A DNA stretch of 64,000 bases from Microbacterium sp. p3-SID336 (GCF_025143365.1 NZ_JALXPE010000010.1:14746-78745); one strand, 5' to 3'; counted from the first letter of the stretch, positions 17,649-27,959 are shown. A program made the numbers and translations. Notes: generated by a model not told the origin, from the letters alone.

Positions 17649-18607
17649 CCGCGGCCCCCGCTGCATTCGACCCCACGGCCGCGACGATCGTCATCGTCAC
17701 CTTCAACCGCTCGCACCTGCTGACCGGCCTGCTCACCAGCATCACCGCGATGGACCCCAAGCCGGGTCACGTCGTCGTGATCGACAACGCCTCCGTCGAC
17801 GACACCACCGACGTGGTCGAGTCCTTCCGCGACGACATCGGCACCGAGCTCGTGTACCGCCGCCTCGACGTCAACACGGGCGGCTCCGGCGGCTTCAGCG
17901 AGGGCATGCGCACCGCCTACGAGCTGGGCTCCGAGTGGATCTGGATGATGGACGACGACGTCGAGGTGCTGCCGGACGGTCTCGCCAGGATGGGAGCGTG
18001 GGCGCCGCGCTTCAAGAGCATCCAGGGTCGCCGCTACGACTACGACGGCAGCGAGTTCTACTGGCAGTACCGGATCGCCGAGCGCATGGGCATCCCGATC
18101 CCCTTCGCACCGGCCGGGTTCGACGAGTCCGGCTACAAGCACATGAACAGCGGCTGCTTCGAGGGGATGTTCATCCACCGCTCGATCGTGCAGCAGATCG
18201 GCCTGCCCGATCCGCGCTTCTTCATCTACTGGGACGACCAGATGTACGGCTGGCTGGCGTCTCGACGGACGACGGCCGTCATCGTGGACGAGTTCGTGCT
18301 GCGACGCACCCGCGAGATCAAGCAGTGGGACATGGGCATCCGCCACATGAACGCGTCCAGCAACGCCTACCGCTACTACATCATGCGCAACCGCGGCTTC
18401 ATCAAGCAGTACTACCGCGTGCACGGCGTCTACAACCCTGTGCTGTTCGGCCTCGGCACGACCGCGACGTTCTTCAAGGAACTCATCCGTCTGGCGTTCG
18501 TCGAGCGGACCGTGCGCGGGACCAGCAACCTGTTCCGCGGACTCCGCGACGGCGGCAGGATCGGGCGCGACCGGTCCTGGCAGCCGATGACCCCTCTGGA
18601 GGCCTGA
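17645..18607 (+). CDS. glfT1: galactofuranosyltransferase GlfT1-like (GT2)
   Basis: A 320-residue GT2 enzyme, close to the length of mycobacterial GlfT1 (about 304), which adds the first galactofuranose residues to the linker lipid. Motifs: TIVIVTFNR (14-22), DNASVDDT (47-54), NTGGSGGF (77-84), metal-binding DDD (103-105) and a late IYWDDQMYGW. In M. tuberculosis glfT1 sits between the ABC transporter genes of the galactan exporter; here the exporter genes follow after one small gene. It overlaps glfT2 by four bases. A role as the second of two alternating Galf transferases is inferred. Confidence 0.85.
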   Translation: MTAAPAAFDPTAATIVIVTFNRSHLLTGLLTSITAMDPKPGHVVVIDNASVDDTTDVVESFRDDIGTELVYRRLDVNTGGSGGFSEGMRTAYELGSEWIWMMDDDVEVLPDGLARMGAWAPRFKSIQGRRYDYDGSEFYWQYRIAERMGIPIPFAPAGFDESGYKHMNSGCFEGMFIHRSIVQQIGLPDPRFFIYWDDQMYGWLASRRTTAVIVDEFVLRRTREIKQWDMGIRHMNASSNAYRYYIMRNRGFIKQYYRVHGVYNPVLFGLGTTATFFKELIRLAFVERTVRGTSNLFRGLRDGGRIGRDRSWQPMTPLEA

Positions 18608-18608
18608 G

Positions 18609-19205
18609 ATGACCGACCCGCAGCCGGAGCTCCGCTGGGCACCGCTCCCGCCCGCGCCGAAGCGGACCGGCCGCGTCTGGCTGATCGTCGGGCTCGCGGT
18701 GGTTGCGCTCGCGATCATCGGCGCGCTGCTGTTCTTCCTCCTCCCGCGCGGCGAGGGACCCGCGCCGGAGGAGAGCCCGTCTCCCACGCCCACGGCGTCG
18801 CCGACCCCCACGGTCACGCCCACCCCGACCGCCTCGCCGACGGTGGGACCGCAGCCGTCGCAGACCCCGATCGTGACGCCGCCGCCGGCTGCCGACCCGA
18901 CGCTGGAGGCGTTCCGCGGCCAGGTGGCACCGCGGCTCAACGACGCCCCGCGAGGCCTCGACTTCGCTGCCGGCGCCGGTCAGGACGCGGGGCCCATCGT
19001 CGACACCCTGCAGGCGGACCTGCAGTGGCTGTCCGACCTGGAGCCTCCGTCCTCCATCGCGCAGAGCTGGCGCGACGGCGTGCAGGCCTATGGCCAGCGG
19101 CTCGATGAACTGCAGACGGCGATCGCCGGCGGCGGGAACACGTCGTCCGCGATCGATGCGGCCCGCGCCGCCGTGCAGAACCTGCGCACGCTCGTCGGCC
19201 TCTGA
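18609..19205 (+). CDS. hypothetical membrane-anchored protein with Thr/Pro linker
   Basis: A 198-residue protein: a short Pro-rich cytoplasmic N-terminus (1-20), one membrane segment (about 21-46), a low-complexity TPTPTASPT linker (about 57-95) and a helical C-terminal domain (about 98-198) without recognised motif. The type II topology places the C-terminal domain outside the membrane beyond a flexible spacer. It begins one base after the glfT1 stop, so it is the last gene of the glfT2-glfT1 unit and may assist the assembly or retention of the galactan chain. The function is unknown. Confidence 0.75.
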   Translation: MTDPQPELRWAPLPPAPKRTGRVWLIVGLAVVALAIIGALLFFLLPRGEGPAPEESPSPTPTASPTPTVTPTPTASPTVGPQPSQTPIVTPPPAADPTLEAFRGQVAPRLNDAPRGLDFAAGAGQDAGPIVDTLQADLQWLSDLEPPSSIAQSWRDGVQAYGQRLDELQTAIAGGGNTSSAIDAARAAVQNLRTLVGL

Positions 19206-19228
19206 GCGCGGAGCAAGCCGCGTCGGAT

Positions 19229-19252
19229 CCCCGCCCGTGCGCCCGGGCGGGG
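19229..19252. terminator. bidirectional terminator hairpin between convergent genes
   Basis: CCCCGCCC (19229-19236) and GGGCGGGG (19245-19252) form a perfect 8-base GC stem with an 8-base loop. It lies between the convergent galactan operon and the ABC ATPase gene. No T-run follows, which is common in high-GC actinobacteria. Confidence 0.5.
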
Positions 19253-19259
19253 AGGCGCG

Positions 19260-19994
19260 TCAGACCGCGTAGTCGGCGTTGTAGCGGTCGAGCACGTCGC
19301 CGATCGGCGCATCCAGCGCGAGCGCTCCCTTGTCGAGGTACAGGCCGCGCGTGCAGAACCGCCGCAGGTCGCGCTCGTTGTGGCTCACGAAGAACAGCGT
19401 CCGCCCCTCGGCGAGCAGTTCGTCGATGCGCTTGTAGCACTTGTCGCGGAACGCCTTGTCGCCTACGGCGAGCACCTCGTCCACGAGCAGGATCGGCTCG
19501 TCGAGCTGCGACACCACGGAGAACGCCAGCCGCACCTTCATGCCGTTCGAGAGGTGCTTGTACGGGGTCTCTTCGAACCCGGCGAGTTCGGCGAACGCGA
19601 TGATGTCGTCGTAGCGTCGCGTGACCTCGTCCCTCGACATGCCGTGCAGTCCGGCCGTCAGTCGCACGTTCTCGCGCACGGTGAGATCGCCGACGAAGCC
19701 CCCGGTGATCTCGATCAGCGGTGCCACCCCGCCGTTGACGGTCACCGACCCCTCGTCCGGAAGGAGCACGCCGGCGACGAGCCGCAGGAGGGTGGACTTG
19801 CCCTGCCCGTTGCGACCGACGACGCCGATCGACTCCCCGGCCTGCACCGTGAACGACACGTCGCGCAGCGCCCAGAACTCGCCGGGGCGCGACCGCCGGG
19901 AGGAGCCGGCGAACAGATCCTTGAAGCTGCGCCGTCCGCGACGGTTGCGCCGGAAGTGGACGCCGAGTCCCTGCACGTCGATCGCCGCCGCCAT
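19260..19994 (-). CDS. polysaccharide ABC exporter, ATP-binding subunit (Wzt/RfbE-like)
   Basis: A 244-residue nucleotide-binding protein with Walker A GRNGQGKST (60-68), signature LSNGMKVRLAFS (from about 147) and Walker B PILLVDEVLAVGD. The short VRENVRLTAGLHG region is typical of teichoic-acid and O-antigen exporters of the Wzt/TagH type. The C-terminal carbohydrate-binding domain of E. coli O9a Wzt is absent, as in the mycobacterial galactan exporter. The ATG at 19994 overlaps the permease stop by four bases. With glf, glfT1 and glfT2 next door the likely cargo is lipid-linked galactan. Confidence 0.92.
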   Translation of the reverse strand: MAAAIDVQGLGVHFRRNRRGRRSFKDLFAGSSRRSRPGEFWALRDVSFTVQAGESIGVVGRNGQGKSTLLRLVAGVLLPDEGSVTVNGGVAPLIEITGGFVGDLTVRENVRLTAGLHGMSRDEVTRRYDDIIAFAELAGFEETPYKHLSNGMKVRLAFSVVSQLDEPILLVDEVLAVGDKAFRDKCYKRIDELLAEGRTLFFVSHNERDLRRFCTRGLYLDKGALALDAPIGDVLDRYNADYAV

Positions 19995-20785
19995 CACAGC
20001 TCCTTCAGCACCGGGCGCTCGAGGCTCCGGAAGGTCCAGACGCCGAGGGCGAGGATGAGGACGCACATCACGACGCTGATCACGATGGGCATCGGGTCCC
20101 ACAGATCGGGGAAGAACCCCACGCGGTAGAGCGTGAAGATGCCGGCGAGGGGGTTGAAGGCCCCGATCACGTCGAAGGGCGCGGGGAGGTCGCGGAAGCT
20201 GTAGATGACCGGGGACGCGTAGAAGAGCGCCCGCAGGATCAGCGCCGTCGTGCGCTCCAGGTCGGCGTAGAGCACGCACAGCGGTGCCACCAGCAGCCCG
20301 AGGCCCACCAGCAGCATGGTCTGCAGCAGCACAGCCACCGGGAACCACAGCAGCATCCAGTTCACCGTGGCACCGCTGAACACCGCGAACAGCACCAGCA
20401 CCGGCATCGAGAACAGGAACTCGATGCCCTTGCTCAGCACGATGCGGTTGACCCAGATGGACCGCGGGATCGCCGTCGACCGCACGAGCCGCGCATCCTT
20501 CTTGAACGCCCTCGTGAAGTCGGACACCGAGGTGTTGAACCACACCCACGGCAGCAGCGCCACGATGAGGAACACGATGTACGGGTCCTCGCCCACGCTG
20601 CGGTGGAACACCTGCGTGAAGACGAACCAGTAGATCGCGCTCATCACCAGCGGATCGAGCACCGACCACAGGTAGCCGAGGAAGCTCGTCGCGTACCGGA
20701 CCTTGAGGTCGCGGGCGGACAGCAGCCACAGCGAATGCAGATAGCGCCGGGGCGTCCCGGGCGCCCCGACAGCAGCGTGACTCAC
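19994..20785 (-). CDS. polysaccharide ABC exporter, permease subunit (Wzm/RfbD-like)
   Basis: A 263-residue ABC-2 type permease with about six membrane segments (YATSFLGYLWSVLDPLVMSAIYWFVF region first). The N-terminal amphipathic stretch LLSARDLKVRYATSFLGYLW is diagnostic of polysaccharide and teichoic-acid exporters. The start is GTG 20785, supported by TAGACT 7 bases upstream. It forms an operon with the ATPase and is 10 bases downstream of glf on the same strand. Confidence 0.92.
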   Translation of the reverse strand: MSHAAVGAPGTPRRYLHSLWLLSARDLKVRYATSFLGYLWSVLDPLVMSAIYWFVFTQVFHRSVGEDPYIVFLIVALLPWVWFNTSVSDFTRAFKKDARLVRSTAIPRSIWVNRIVLSKGIEFLFSMPVLVLFAVFSGATVNWMLLWFPVAVLLQTMLLVGLGLLVAPLCVLYADLERTTALILRALFYASPVIYSFRDLPAPFDVIGAFNPLAGIFTLYRVGFFPDLWDPMPIVISVVMCVLILALGVWTFRSLERPVLKEL

Positions 20786-20795
20786 GATTCCGAGT

Positions 20796-21935
<1,140 letters not shown>

Positions 21936-21938
21936 TCA

Positions 21939-21944
21939 ATCGTA
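21939..21944 (-). promoter_or_regulatory. -10 element of glf (leaderless type)
   Basis: On the minus strand TACGAT lies 6 bases before the glf ATG at 21932. Confidence 0.45.
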
Positions 21945-22069
21945 TCGGCGCGGGACGGCGAGCCTGTGCGGACCCTGTGGCCCCGCCGTGGGCCGCTGCC
22001 CCCATGCCGTCGCCGCCCGCCGCCTCAGGCTCGCGCGCGAGCGGACTCGAGCGCAGGGCTCCGGGGGCG

Positions 22070-23371
22070 TCAGGCCGTGGCTCCGGCGCCGACGACGAGG
22101 CGCGGCGTGCCCTTCCAGCGCTCGGCATCGGTCGCGGCGCGCCCGTCGACCAGCAGCCGGACACCGGGGAGCCGCGCGGGATCGAGGTCGCGATACTCGG
22201 CGTGGTCGGTCTGGATGATGGCGAGGTCGACGTCGTCCCCGAGCTCATAAGGCTCGAAGCCGAGCGCGCCGAGCTCGGCGTCCGTGTAGAGAGGATCGTG
22301 CACGCGCACCGCGGCACCGCGCGCGGCGAGCGCGGCCACGGTCGGGAACACGCCGGAGAACGCGGTCTCCTTGACGCCACCCCGATACGCGGCGCCGAGG
22401 ACGACGGCCTGCAGCCCGGCGAGGTCCCCGAGCATTCCCTCCGCCTGCGCGACCAGCCGCTCGCGCATGGACTCGTTGAACTCCCGCGCCGTGCGCACGA
22501 TGTCGGCGTCCGGATCGGTCGACAGGTACAGCTTGGGGTACACGGGGATGCAGTGCCCGCCCACCGCGATGCCGGGGCGGTGGATGTGGCTGAAGACCTG
22601 CGAGTTGCAGGCCTCGATGACCTGGTACACGTCGATGCCGTTCGCACCGGCGAACAGGGCGAACTGGTTCGCGAGGCCGATGTTCACATCGCGATAGGTG
22701 GTCTCCGCGAGCTTGGCCATCTCGGCGGCCTCGGCGCTCTGCAGATCCCACACACCGTTGGGCCTGGCGAGGTCGGGTCGGTCGTCGAAGTCGAGCACGG
22801 ATTCGTAGAAGGCGACGGCGCGCTCGGCTCCCTCGTCGGAGAGCGCGCCGATCAGCTTGGGGTACTTGCGCAGGTCGGCGAAGATCCGGCCGGAGAACAC
22901 CCGTTCCGGCGAGAACACCACGTGGAAGTCGGTTCCCTCCCGAAGGCCGGACACCTCCTCGATCATCGGCTTCCACCGGCCGCGCGTGATGCCGACCGGG
23001 AGCGTCGTCTCGTAGGAGACCAGCGTGCCCGGCGTGAGATGCGTCGCCAGCGAGCGGGTCGCCTGGTCCATCCAGCCGTACTCCGGCTCGGCGGTCTCCT
23101 CGTTCACGAACAGCGGGACGACGACCACGACGGCATCCGCACCGGGGATGGCCTCGGCGTAGTCGGTCGTCGCACGCAGGCGCCCGGCGGCGAGGACGGC
23201 CGCGAGCCTCTCCTGGAGGTCAGCCTCGCCCGGGAACGGCTCGATGCCGCGATTGATCGTGTCGACGAGGTCGGCGTTCACGTCGACCCCGATCACGTCG
23301 TGTCCCTTGCTGGCGAACTGGACGGCGAGGGGGAGCCCGATCTTTCCCAGGGCCACGACGGCGATATGCAT
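22070..23371 (-). CDS. nucleotide-sugar 6-dehydrogenase (WecC/WbpA-like)
   Basis: A 433-residue NAD-dependent UDP-sugar dehydrogenase that oxidises C6 of a UDP-HexNAc to the uronic acid. It shows an N-terminal Rossmann fold (VVALGKIGLP, a variant of the usual GLGYVGLP), VSYETTLPVG (118-127), SPERV (154-158), KLAETTYRDVNI (220-231) and the catalytic-cysteine segment GGHCIPVYP (C274). The wecB gene directly upstream suggests UDP-ManNAc dehydrogenase (WecC) activity. The WbpB/E/D-like set at 40-43 kb makes a UDP-GlcNAc dehydrogenase (WbpA-like) role equally possible. TATACT lies 7 bases before the ATG. Confidence 0.88.
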   Translation of the reverse strand: MHIAVVALGKIGLPLAVQFASKGHDVIGVDVNADLVDTINRGIEPFPGEADLQERLAAVLAAGRLRATTDYAEAIPGADAVVVVVPLFVNEETAEPEYGWMDQATRSLATHLTPGTLVSYETTLPVGITRGRWKPMIEEVSGLREGTDFHVVFSPERVFSGRIFADLRKYPKLIGALSDEGAERAVAFYESVLDFDDRPDLARPNGVWDLQSAEAAEMAKLAETTYRDVNIGLANQFALFAGANGIDVYQVIEACNSQVFSHIHRPGIAVGGHCIPVYPKLYLSTDPDADIVRTAREFNESMRERLVAQAEGMLGDLAGLQAVVLGAAYRGGVKETAFSGVFPTVAALAARGAAVRVHDPLYTDAELGALGFEPYELGDDVDLAIIQTDHAEYRDLDPARLPGVRLLVDGRAATDAERWKGTPRLVVGAGATA

Positions 23372-23378
23372 GAGTTCC

Positions 23379-23384
23379 AGTATA
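23379..23384 (-). promoter_or_regulatory. -10 element of nucleotide-sugar dehydrogenase gene (leaderless type)
   Basis: On the minus strand TATACT, one mismatch from TATAAT, lies 7 bases before the ATG at 23371. Confidence 0.5.
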
Positions 23385-23446
23385 TTGCTGCACCCTCTGG
23401 CGGGTCGGGCCGGCCATCGTCCGAGGGCGCCACGGGCAGCAGTGCC

Positions 23447-24514
23447 TCAGCGCGGTTCGGCGAGCACGGAGACCACTCGCGCGGCCGCGTGCCCGTCACC
23501 GTACGGCGCGGCATCCGTCTCGGCTGGACGGGGACGGGTGACCGCCGCCGCGATCTCCTCGCGCGTGTTCGCGAGCACGTTCCAGCCGAGCTCCACGGTC
23601 TCCACCCACTCGGTCTCGGTGCGCACCGTCGTGCAGGGCACGCGCAGCAGGAACGCCTCCTTCTGCAGCCCGCCGGAATCGGTGACCACCCCCGCGCTCG
23701 CGGCGACGGCGGCGATCAGCTCGGGATACGCGAGCGGAGGGCGCGAGGTCAGCGAACCGCGGTCGAGGGAGATGCCGTGCGCCGCCGCTTTGGCGACGAC
23801 CCGCGGATGCGCGAGCAGCACCACGGGACGGTCCAACCCCGCGAGCGCATCGACGACCTGCTGCAGCCGCTCCGGGTCGTCGGTGTTCTCCGCACGGTGG
23901 ATCGTCGCCAGGTAGTACTCGCCCGGCGACACGCCCTCGAGCGCCGTGACCTCCCCGTCCGCCGTCACCCGGTCGCGCACGTCGAACAGCACGTCGGTCA
24001 TCACGTCCCCGACCAGCACCGTGCGCGCGCCGAGGCCCTCGCGACGGAGGTGATCCACAGCGACCTGCGTCGGCGCGAGCAGCAGATCGGCCGCGTGGTC
24101 CGTGAGCACCCGGTTGTGCTCCTCCGGCATCCGGCGGTTGAAGCTGCGCAGCCCGGCCTCCAGGTGGGCGACGGGGATGTGCAGCTTGACGGCGCTGAGC
24201 GCCGCGGCCACCGTCGAGTTCGTGTCCCCGTACACCAGTACCCAATCGGGGCGGTGCTCGTCGAACACCGCATCCAGTGCAGCGAGCATCGCACCGGTCT
24301 GCACGCCGTGCGAGCCGCTGCCCACCCCGAGGTGCACATCCGGCGCGCCGATGCCCAGATCGTCGAAGAACACGTCGGACAGCAGCGGGTCGTAGTGCTG
24401 CCCCGTGTGCACGATGACGTGCTCCACACCGGCGGCACGCGCGGCATGGTGGATCGGGGCGAGCTTGACGAACTGGGGGCGCGCGCCGACGACGCTGAGG
24501 ATCTTCACGAGCAT
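23447..24514 (-). CDS. wecB: UDP-N-acetylglucosamine 2-epimerase, non-hydrolysing
   Basis: Interconverts UDP-GlcNAc and UDP-ManNAc (or acts on the 2,3-diacetamido uronate, as WbpI does). The 355 residues show the family motifs VVGARPQFVK (near the start), YGDTNS (about 96-101), HLEAGLRSFNRRMPEE (about 117-132), TIHRAENTDDP (about 214-224) and TDSGGLQKEAF (about 286-296). The start is given as ATG 24514, but GTG two codons later (24508) is equally good: TAGAGT (24522-24517) would sit 8 bases before it, and homologues usually begin directly with KILSVVG. Confidence 0.93.
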   Translation of the reverse strand: MLVKILSVVGARPQFVKLAPIHHAARAAGVEHVIVHTGQHYDPLLSDVFFDDLGIGAPDVHLGVGSGSHGVQTGAMLAALDAVFDEHRPDWVLVYGDTNSTVAAALSAVKLHIPVAHLEAGLRSFNRRMPEEHNRVLTDHAADLLLAPTQVAVDHLRREGLGARTVLVGDVMTDVLFDVRDRVTADGEVTALEGVSPGEYYLATIHRAENTDDPERLQQVVDALAGLDRPVVLLAHPRVVAKAAAHGISLDRGSLTSRPPLAYPELIAAVAASAGVVTDSGGLQKEAFLLRVPCTTVRTETEWVETVELGWNVLANTREEIAAAVTRPRPAETDAAPYGDGHAAARVVSVLAEPR

Positions 24515-24536
24515 CTACTCTACGGAGCCGACCGCG

Positions 24537-25715
24537 TCAGGCGTCGAGGAACGGACGCAGCGCCTCCGCGGACAGCGTGCCGTCGTGCACTGCCCGCACG
24601 AACGCCGGGCCCGCCTCCACGTGCACCGCGAAACGGGACGGGTCGCCGGCGATCTCTCGGATCACCGCGGGCAATTCGTCGGCACGCGCCTGCACGATCG
24701 GCAGCTCCGCACCCGTCGTCGCCGCGACCGCGGCGCGCACGTCCTCCCCCACGTGGCTCACCACGAGTCGACCCGCCGCCAGGGCCTCGCTCGCCGCGAC
24801 GCCGTAGGCGCCCGCCAGGAACTGATCCAGCACGATGTCGGCGTCGCCGAACACCGCCGGCATGTCGGCCGAGGGGATGCCGTGCAGCTCGCGGTACTCG
24901 ATGACGCCCTCGTCATGCAGCGCCCGCATGCCCTCCGTGATACGGTCGCTGCCCTTGAGTCCTGTCCTCGTGGGCGCATGCACCACGACGGGAGGGCGAG
25001 AGCCCCGCAGCGCGGGCCTGGCACCGGCGGCGCTCCAGCGCGGCACGTCCACCACTACCGGAACCCACGTCGCTCCGGGGACGAACTCCAGCAGATCGGG
25101 CGTGGAGACGAACTGCGGCACGCCCGCATCGGCGATCAGTCGCCGATGGGCCAGCACGATGGTCTCGAGCGCCTCGGTGTCGGGGTAGCGGCCGGGGTGG
25201 AAGGGCGAATCGGGCTCCCCCGCCGCGTGCTGACTCGGCAGCCGGATGTCACTGCCGTGCCAGATCTGGCCGACCGTGAGACCCGCGGCCTGCAGCGCCC
25301 TGATCTGCGCGAGCACCGTGCCCTCGGTGCCGAACAGATGGCGTCCCGACTCGACGAGCACGTGCGTGAACCCGCTCTCGACCGCGCGCCGCTGCGCCGC
25401 GCGCCACCGGCTGTTGCGCACGAAGCACGTGGTGGAGATCACATGGTCCGCGGGGAATCCGAAGACGTCGTCCGCACCGCGGTACTGGAAGCTCGCGGCG
25501 CCGACGCCGGGCAGACGCTCGACTGCACGCGCCCACTCGTGCGCTTGGCCCGCCGAGTTCACGGGGCCGATGAACAGGCGCCGCTCCCCGATCGGAGCCC
25601 GGGTCACCCCGGCCTCACGAAACTCCCGGCGTCGGCCGGGGAACAGACGATCGGCGAGAGGCGCGGGCACGCGGGCCGTCGCGGCCTGCGCCACCGCGCC
25701 GAGTCGGGGGCTCAT
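24537..25715 (-). CDS. GT-B-like glycosyltransferase, DQF-AG-YGV paralogue 1
   Basis: A 392-residue protein, one of four paralogues in the window (others at 30103, 31322 and 33654). Shared features in order: LFIGPVNSAGQAHEWARA, THVLVES, GQIWHGSDIRLPS, FVSTPDLL, VVVDVPRW, VVHAPTRTGLKG, the run IPSADMP and DIVLDQFLAGAYGVAASEALAAGRLV. The last resembles the C-terminal nucleotide-sugar site of GT4 enzymes, but the first Glu of the EX7E motif is replaced by Gly. No membrane segment. The start is ATG 25715, overlapping the upstream stop (ATGA). Donor and acceptor are unknown; the neighbours suggest transfer to a lipid-linked glycan. Confidence 0.75.
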   Translation of the reverse strand: MSPRLGAVAQAATARVPAPLADRLFPGRRREFREAGVTRAPIGERRLFIGPVNSAGQAHEWARAVERLPGVGAASFQYRGADDVFGFPADHVISTTCFVRNSRWRAAQRRAVESGFTHVLVESGRHLFGTEGTVLAQIRALQAAGLTVGQIWHGSDIRLPSQHAAGEPDSPFHPGRYPDTEALETIVLAHRRLIADAGVPQFVSTPDLLEFVPGATWVPVVVDVPRWSAAGARPALRGSRPPVVVHAPTRTGLKGSDRITEGMRALHDEGVIEYRELHGIPSADMPAVFGDADIVLDQFLAGAYGVAASEALAAGRLVVSHVGEDVRAAVAATTGAELPIVQARADELPAVIREIAGDPSRFAVHVEAGPAFVRAVHDGTLSAEALRPFLDA

Positions 25716-26887
25716 GCGCGCTCCGTCGCGGTCCGGCCGGCGGATTCCGCGATCGCGTCGACTGCGTCCACCCACACCTCGACCTGCGCCTCGGCGGACA
25801 GCGCGTGCGCGGCGGCATGCGCGGCACGTCGGTACCCGGCGACGGCCTCAGGGGTGAGCGCGTCGAGCACGACCGTGATGTCCTCACGCGTGAAGCCGTC
25901 CGTGACGACGCCGAGACCGTGCTCGCGCACCAGCCGTGCCATCTCGAGCGAGGGTCCGACGATCACGCCCAGCCGGGCCTGCACGAAGTCGAAGAACTTG
26001 TTGGGCAGCGCGAGCGCGTTGTTCTCGCTCGTCGGCGGCAGCACGTGGATGCCGAGGTCCGCCGTGTGCAGCGTGTCGATCAGCACCGCCTGCGCCACGG
26101 GCTCGTGGATGCGGATGCGGTCGCCGAGCTGCGCCGCGAGCTGCTGGAGCTCGGCACGATCCCCCGGCGGGTTGTACGTGAGGTACAGGTCGAGCGTGAG
26201 GTCGGTGGTCGACGCGGCGACGGCGTGCATGATCTCGCCCAGCCCGCGCTCACGGAAGGGGTTGCCGCTGTGCACAAGGCGCAGCGGACCCGTGTGCGGG
26301 ACCGGCTCGAGGTCGCGGAAGGGCGCCGCGTTCGTGACCACTCCCGGCGCGAGGCCATACTCCCGGTAGCGCTCGGCGATCGCCTGACCCACCGTGGTGG
26401 ACGAGCGCACCCTGGACGCGAAGCGCGTGATGAGCCAGGTCCAGTACCGGCGCTGCCGGAGACCCAGTGGCGAGTCCTCGACAGGGAGCCCGGGATAGAA
26501 CTCGTGGAGGTCGGCGTGCACCTTGTCGGCGCCGGCGACGGCGATGGCGGCACCCAGGGTCTCTGCGTCGTTCGCGAGCACCGCGTCGAACGTCCGGCCG
26601 CGCAGCAGGCGTGTGGTCTGCTGCACGAGCGGCAGCCGCCGGTACGACCAGCCGAACCACTCCCTGCTCCTGGCGACATCGTCGACCAGGTTGCCCAGCC
26701 GACCGCGCGGACGGGCTGCCGCGGGATCCAGCGGGACGTGCTCGACGCGCGGATCGGGCTGCCCTCCGGGTGCGCACGTCGTCACGTCGTGGTCGACGGC
26801 GAGGCGGCGCACCTGCTTGATCACCCGCGGGTCGACGTCGATCGCGTCGAACGACAGGATGAGGACGCGGGGGCGGTCGGCTGTCAC
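25712..26887 (-). CDS. glycosyltransferase family 4
   Basis: A 391-residue GT-B enzyme. The N-terminal domain begins PRVLILSFDAIDVDPRVIKQVRRLA, a classic GT4 opening, and includes VHADLHEFYPGLP. The C-terminal domain has RLVHSGNPFRERGL (donor-binding loop), a LPPTSENNALALPNKFFDFVQARLG segment and a GPSLEMARLVREHGLG end. The start is GTG 26887, overlapping the ketosynthase stop (GTGA), so KAS III, this GT and paralogue 1 form one operon. The ENNALALPNKFFDFVQA region resembles that of GT4 enzymes in capsule clusters. The sugar is unknown. Confidence 0.85.
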   Translation of the reverse strand: MTADRPRVLILSFDAIDVDPRVIKQVRRLAVDHDVTTCAPGGQPDPRVEHVPLDPAAARPRGRLGNLVDDVARSREWFGWSYRRLPLVQQTTRLLRGRTFDAVLANDAETLGAAIAVAGADKVHADLHEFYPGLPVEDSPLGLRQRRYWTWLITRFASRVRSSTTVGQAIAERYREYGLAPGVVTNAAPFRDLEPVPHTGPLRLVHSGNPFRERGLGEIMHAVAASTTDLTLDLYLTYNPPGDRAELQQLAAQLGDRIRIHEPVAQAVLIDTLHTADLGIHVLPPTSENNALALPNKFFDFVQARLGVIVGPSLEMARLVREHGLGVVTDGFTREDITVVLDALTPEAVAGYRRAAHAAAHALSAEAQVEVWVDAVDAIAESAGRTATERA

Positions 26888-27891
26888 CACGTCGCGACGA
26901 GCCCGCCCCACGAGAGTCCCACGCCGAAGCCGAGCAGCATGACCCGCATCCCCGGCTTCAGCGCGCCGGTGCGCTCGGCGTCGGCCAGCGCGATCGGGAT
27001 GGTGGAGGACACCGTGTTGCCGGACTCGGCCAGGGACACGAAGAAGCGGTCCGCCGGGACACCGAGCTTCTTGCGCAGATGCTCGAGCATGAAGGCGTTC
27101 GCCTGGTGGAACACGAACAGGTCGATGTCGTCCAGCTCGGCTCCGGCCTTCGCGAGGATCTCGTCGACCGTCCCCGGCACCACGCGCAGCGTGAAGTTGA
27201 AGATGTCGGGGCCGTCCATGTAGAGGTCGTAGCCGGAGGACTCCAGCTCTCGCACCACCGCATCGGACTTCGGCTGGATGGCGGCTCCCTGGCGCAGTCC
27301 GCCGTTCGGGACGATCAGGCTCTTCGCGCCGGCCCCGTCGGTGCCGTAGGTGATGGCGGTGATCGAATCGGCCGCACCGTCGTCCGTCACGAGGGTCGCC
27401 GCGGCTCCGTCGCCGAAGATCGTCCGCACCGACTTGTCGGCGGGGTTGATGAACTTCGTGTAGGTGTCGGCGGTGATCACGAGGATCCGCTTCGCCTGGC
27501 CGGATTCGATCAGGCCCTTGGCGAGCCCGAGGCCGTAGATGTAGCCCGAGCACCCCAGCGTGATGTCGGTGGCCCCGGCGCTCGTCGGCAGGCCGAGGGC
27601 GTCCTGCACGATGCACGCCGTGGAGGGCAGGTAGTAGTCGGGGCTCTGCGTGCAGACGATGAGGTAGTCGATCGACTGCGGGTCGATGTCGTGACTGGCG
27701 AACAGCGCACGTCCCGCCGCGATCGCGAGGTCGGAGGAGAACTCATCCGGACCGGAGATGTGGCGACGATCGACGCCGGTCTTCGCGGAGATCTTCTCGA
27801 CGCTCCACTCGGGGAACTCCCGCGAGAGGTCCTCGTTGGTCAGGACCGCGTCGGGCAGGAAGTAGTCAACGGCAGCGATTCGGGCACCCAT
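26884..27891 (-). CDS. 3-oxoacyl-ACP synthase III family protein (FabH-like)
   Basis: A 335-residue thiolase-fold condensing enzyme with an intact Cys-His-Asn triad: C114 in TLGCSGYIYGL, H262 in VFHQAN and N292 in ESGNTVSS. It could start a short acyl chain on the acyl carrier protein encoded just upstream, or transfer an acyl group as the KAS III acyltransferase relatives do. Its place in a polysaccharide locus, 68 bases from an ACP gene and near an LpxD-like N-acyltransferase, argues for a dedicated sugar-acylation role rather than bulk fatty-acid synthesis. TAGACT lies 6 bases before the ATG. It is first of a three-gene operon with two glycosyltransferases. Confidence 0.88.
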   Translation of the reverse strand: MGARIAAVDYFLPDAVLTNEDLSREFPEWSVEKISAKTGVDRRHISGPDEFSSDLAIAAGRALFASHDIDPQSIDYLIVCTQSPDYYLPSTACIVQDALGLPTSAGATDITLGCSGYIYGLGLAKGLIESGQAKRILVITADTYTKFINPADKSVRTIFGDGAAATLVTDDGAADSITAITYGTDGAGAKSLIVPNGGLRQGAAIQPKSDAVVRELESSGYDLYMDGPDIFNFTLRVVPGTVDEILAKAGAELDDIDLFVFHQANAFMLEHLRKKLGVPADRFFVSLAESGNTVSSTIPIALADAERTGALKPGMRVMLLGFGVGLSWGGLVATW

Positions 27892-27897
27892 GCGCCC

Positions 27898-27903
27898 AGT
27901 CTA
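27898..27903 (-). promoter_or_regulatory. -10 element of KAS III operon (leaderless type)
   Basis: On the minus strand TAGACT lies 6 bases before the ATG at 27891. The same hexamer serves galE and the galactan exporter. Confidence 0.5.
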
Positions 27904-27959
27904 CGGCGCGATCCGCCGGACCGGCCGGGGGCGACACGGCCGCGGCCCGTGCGCCGGGG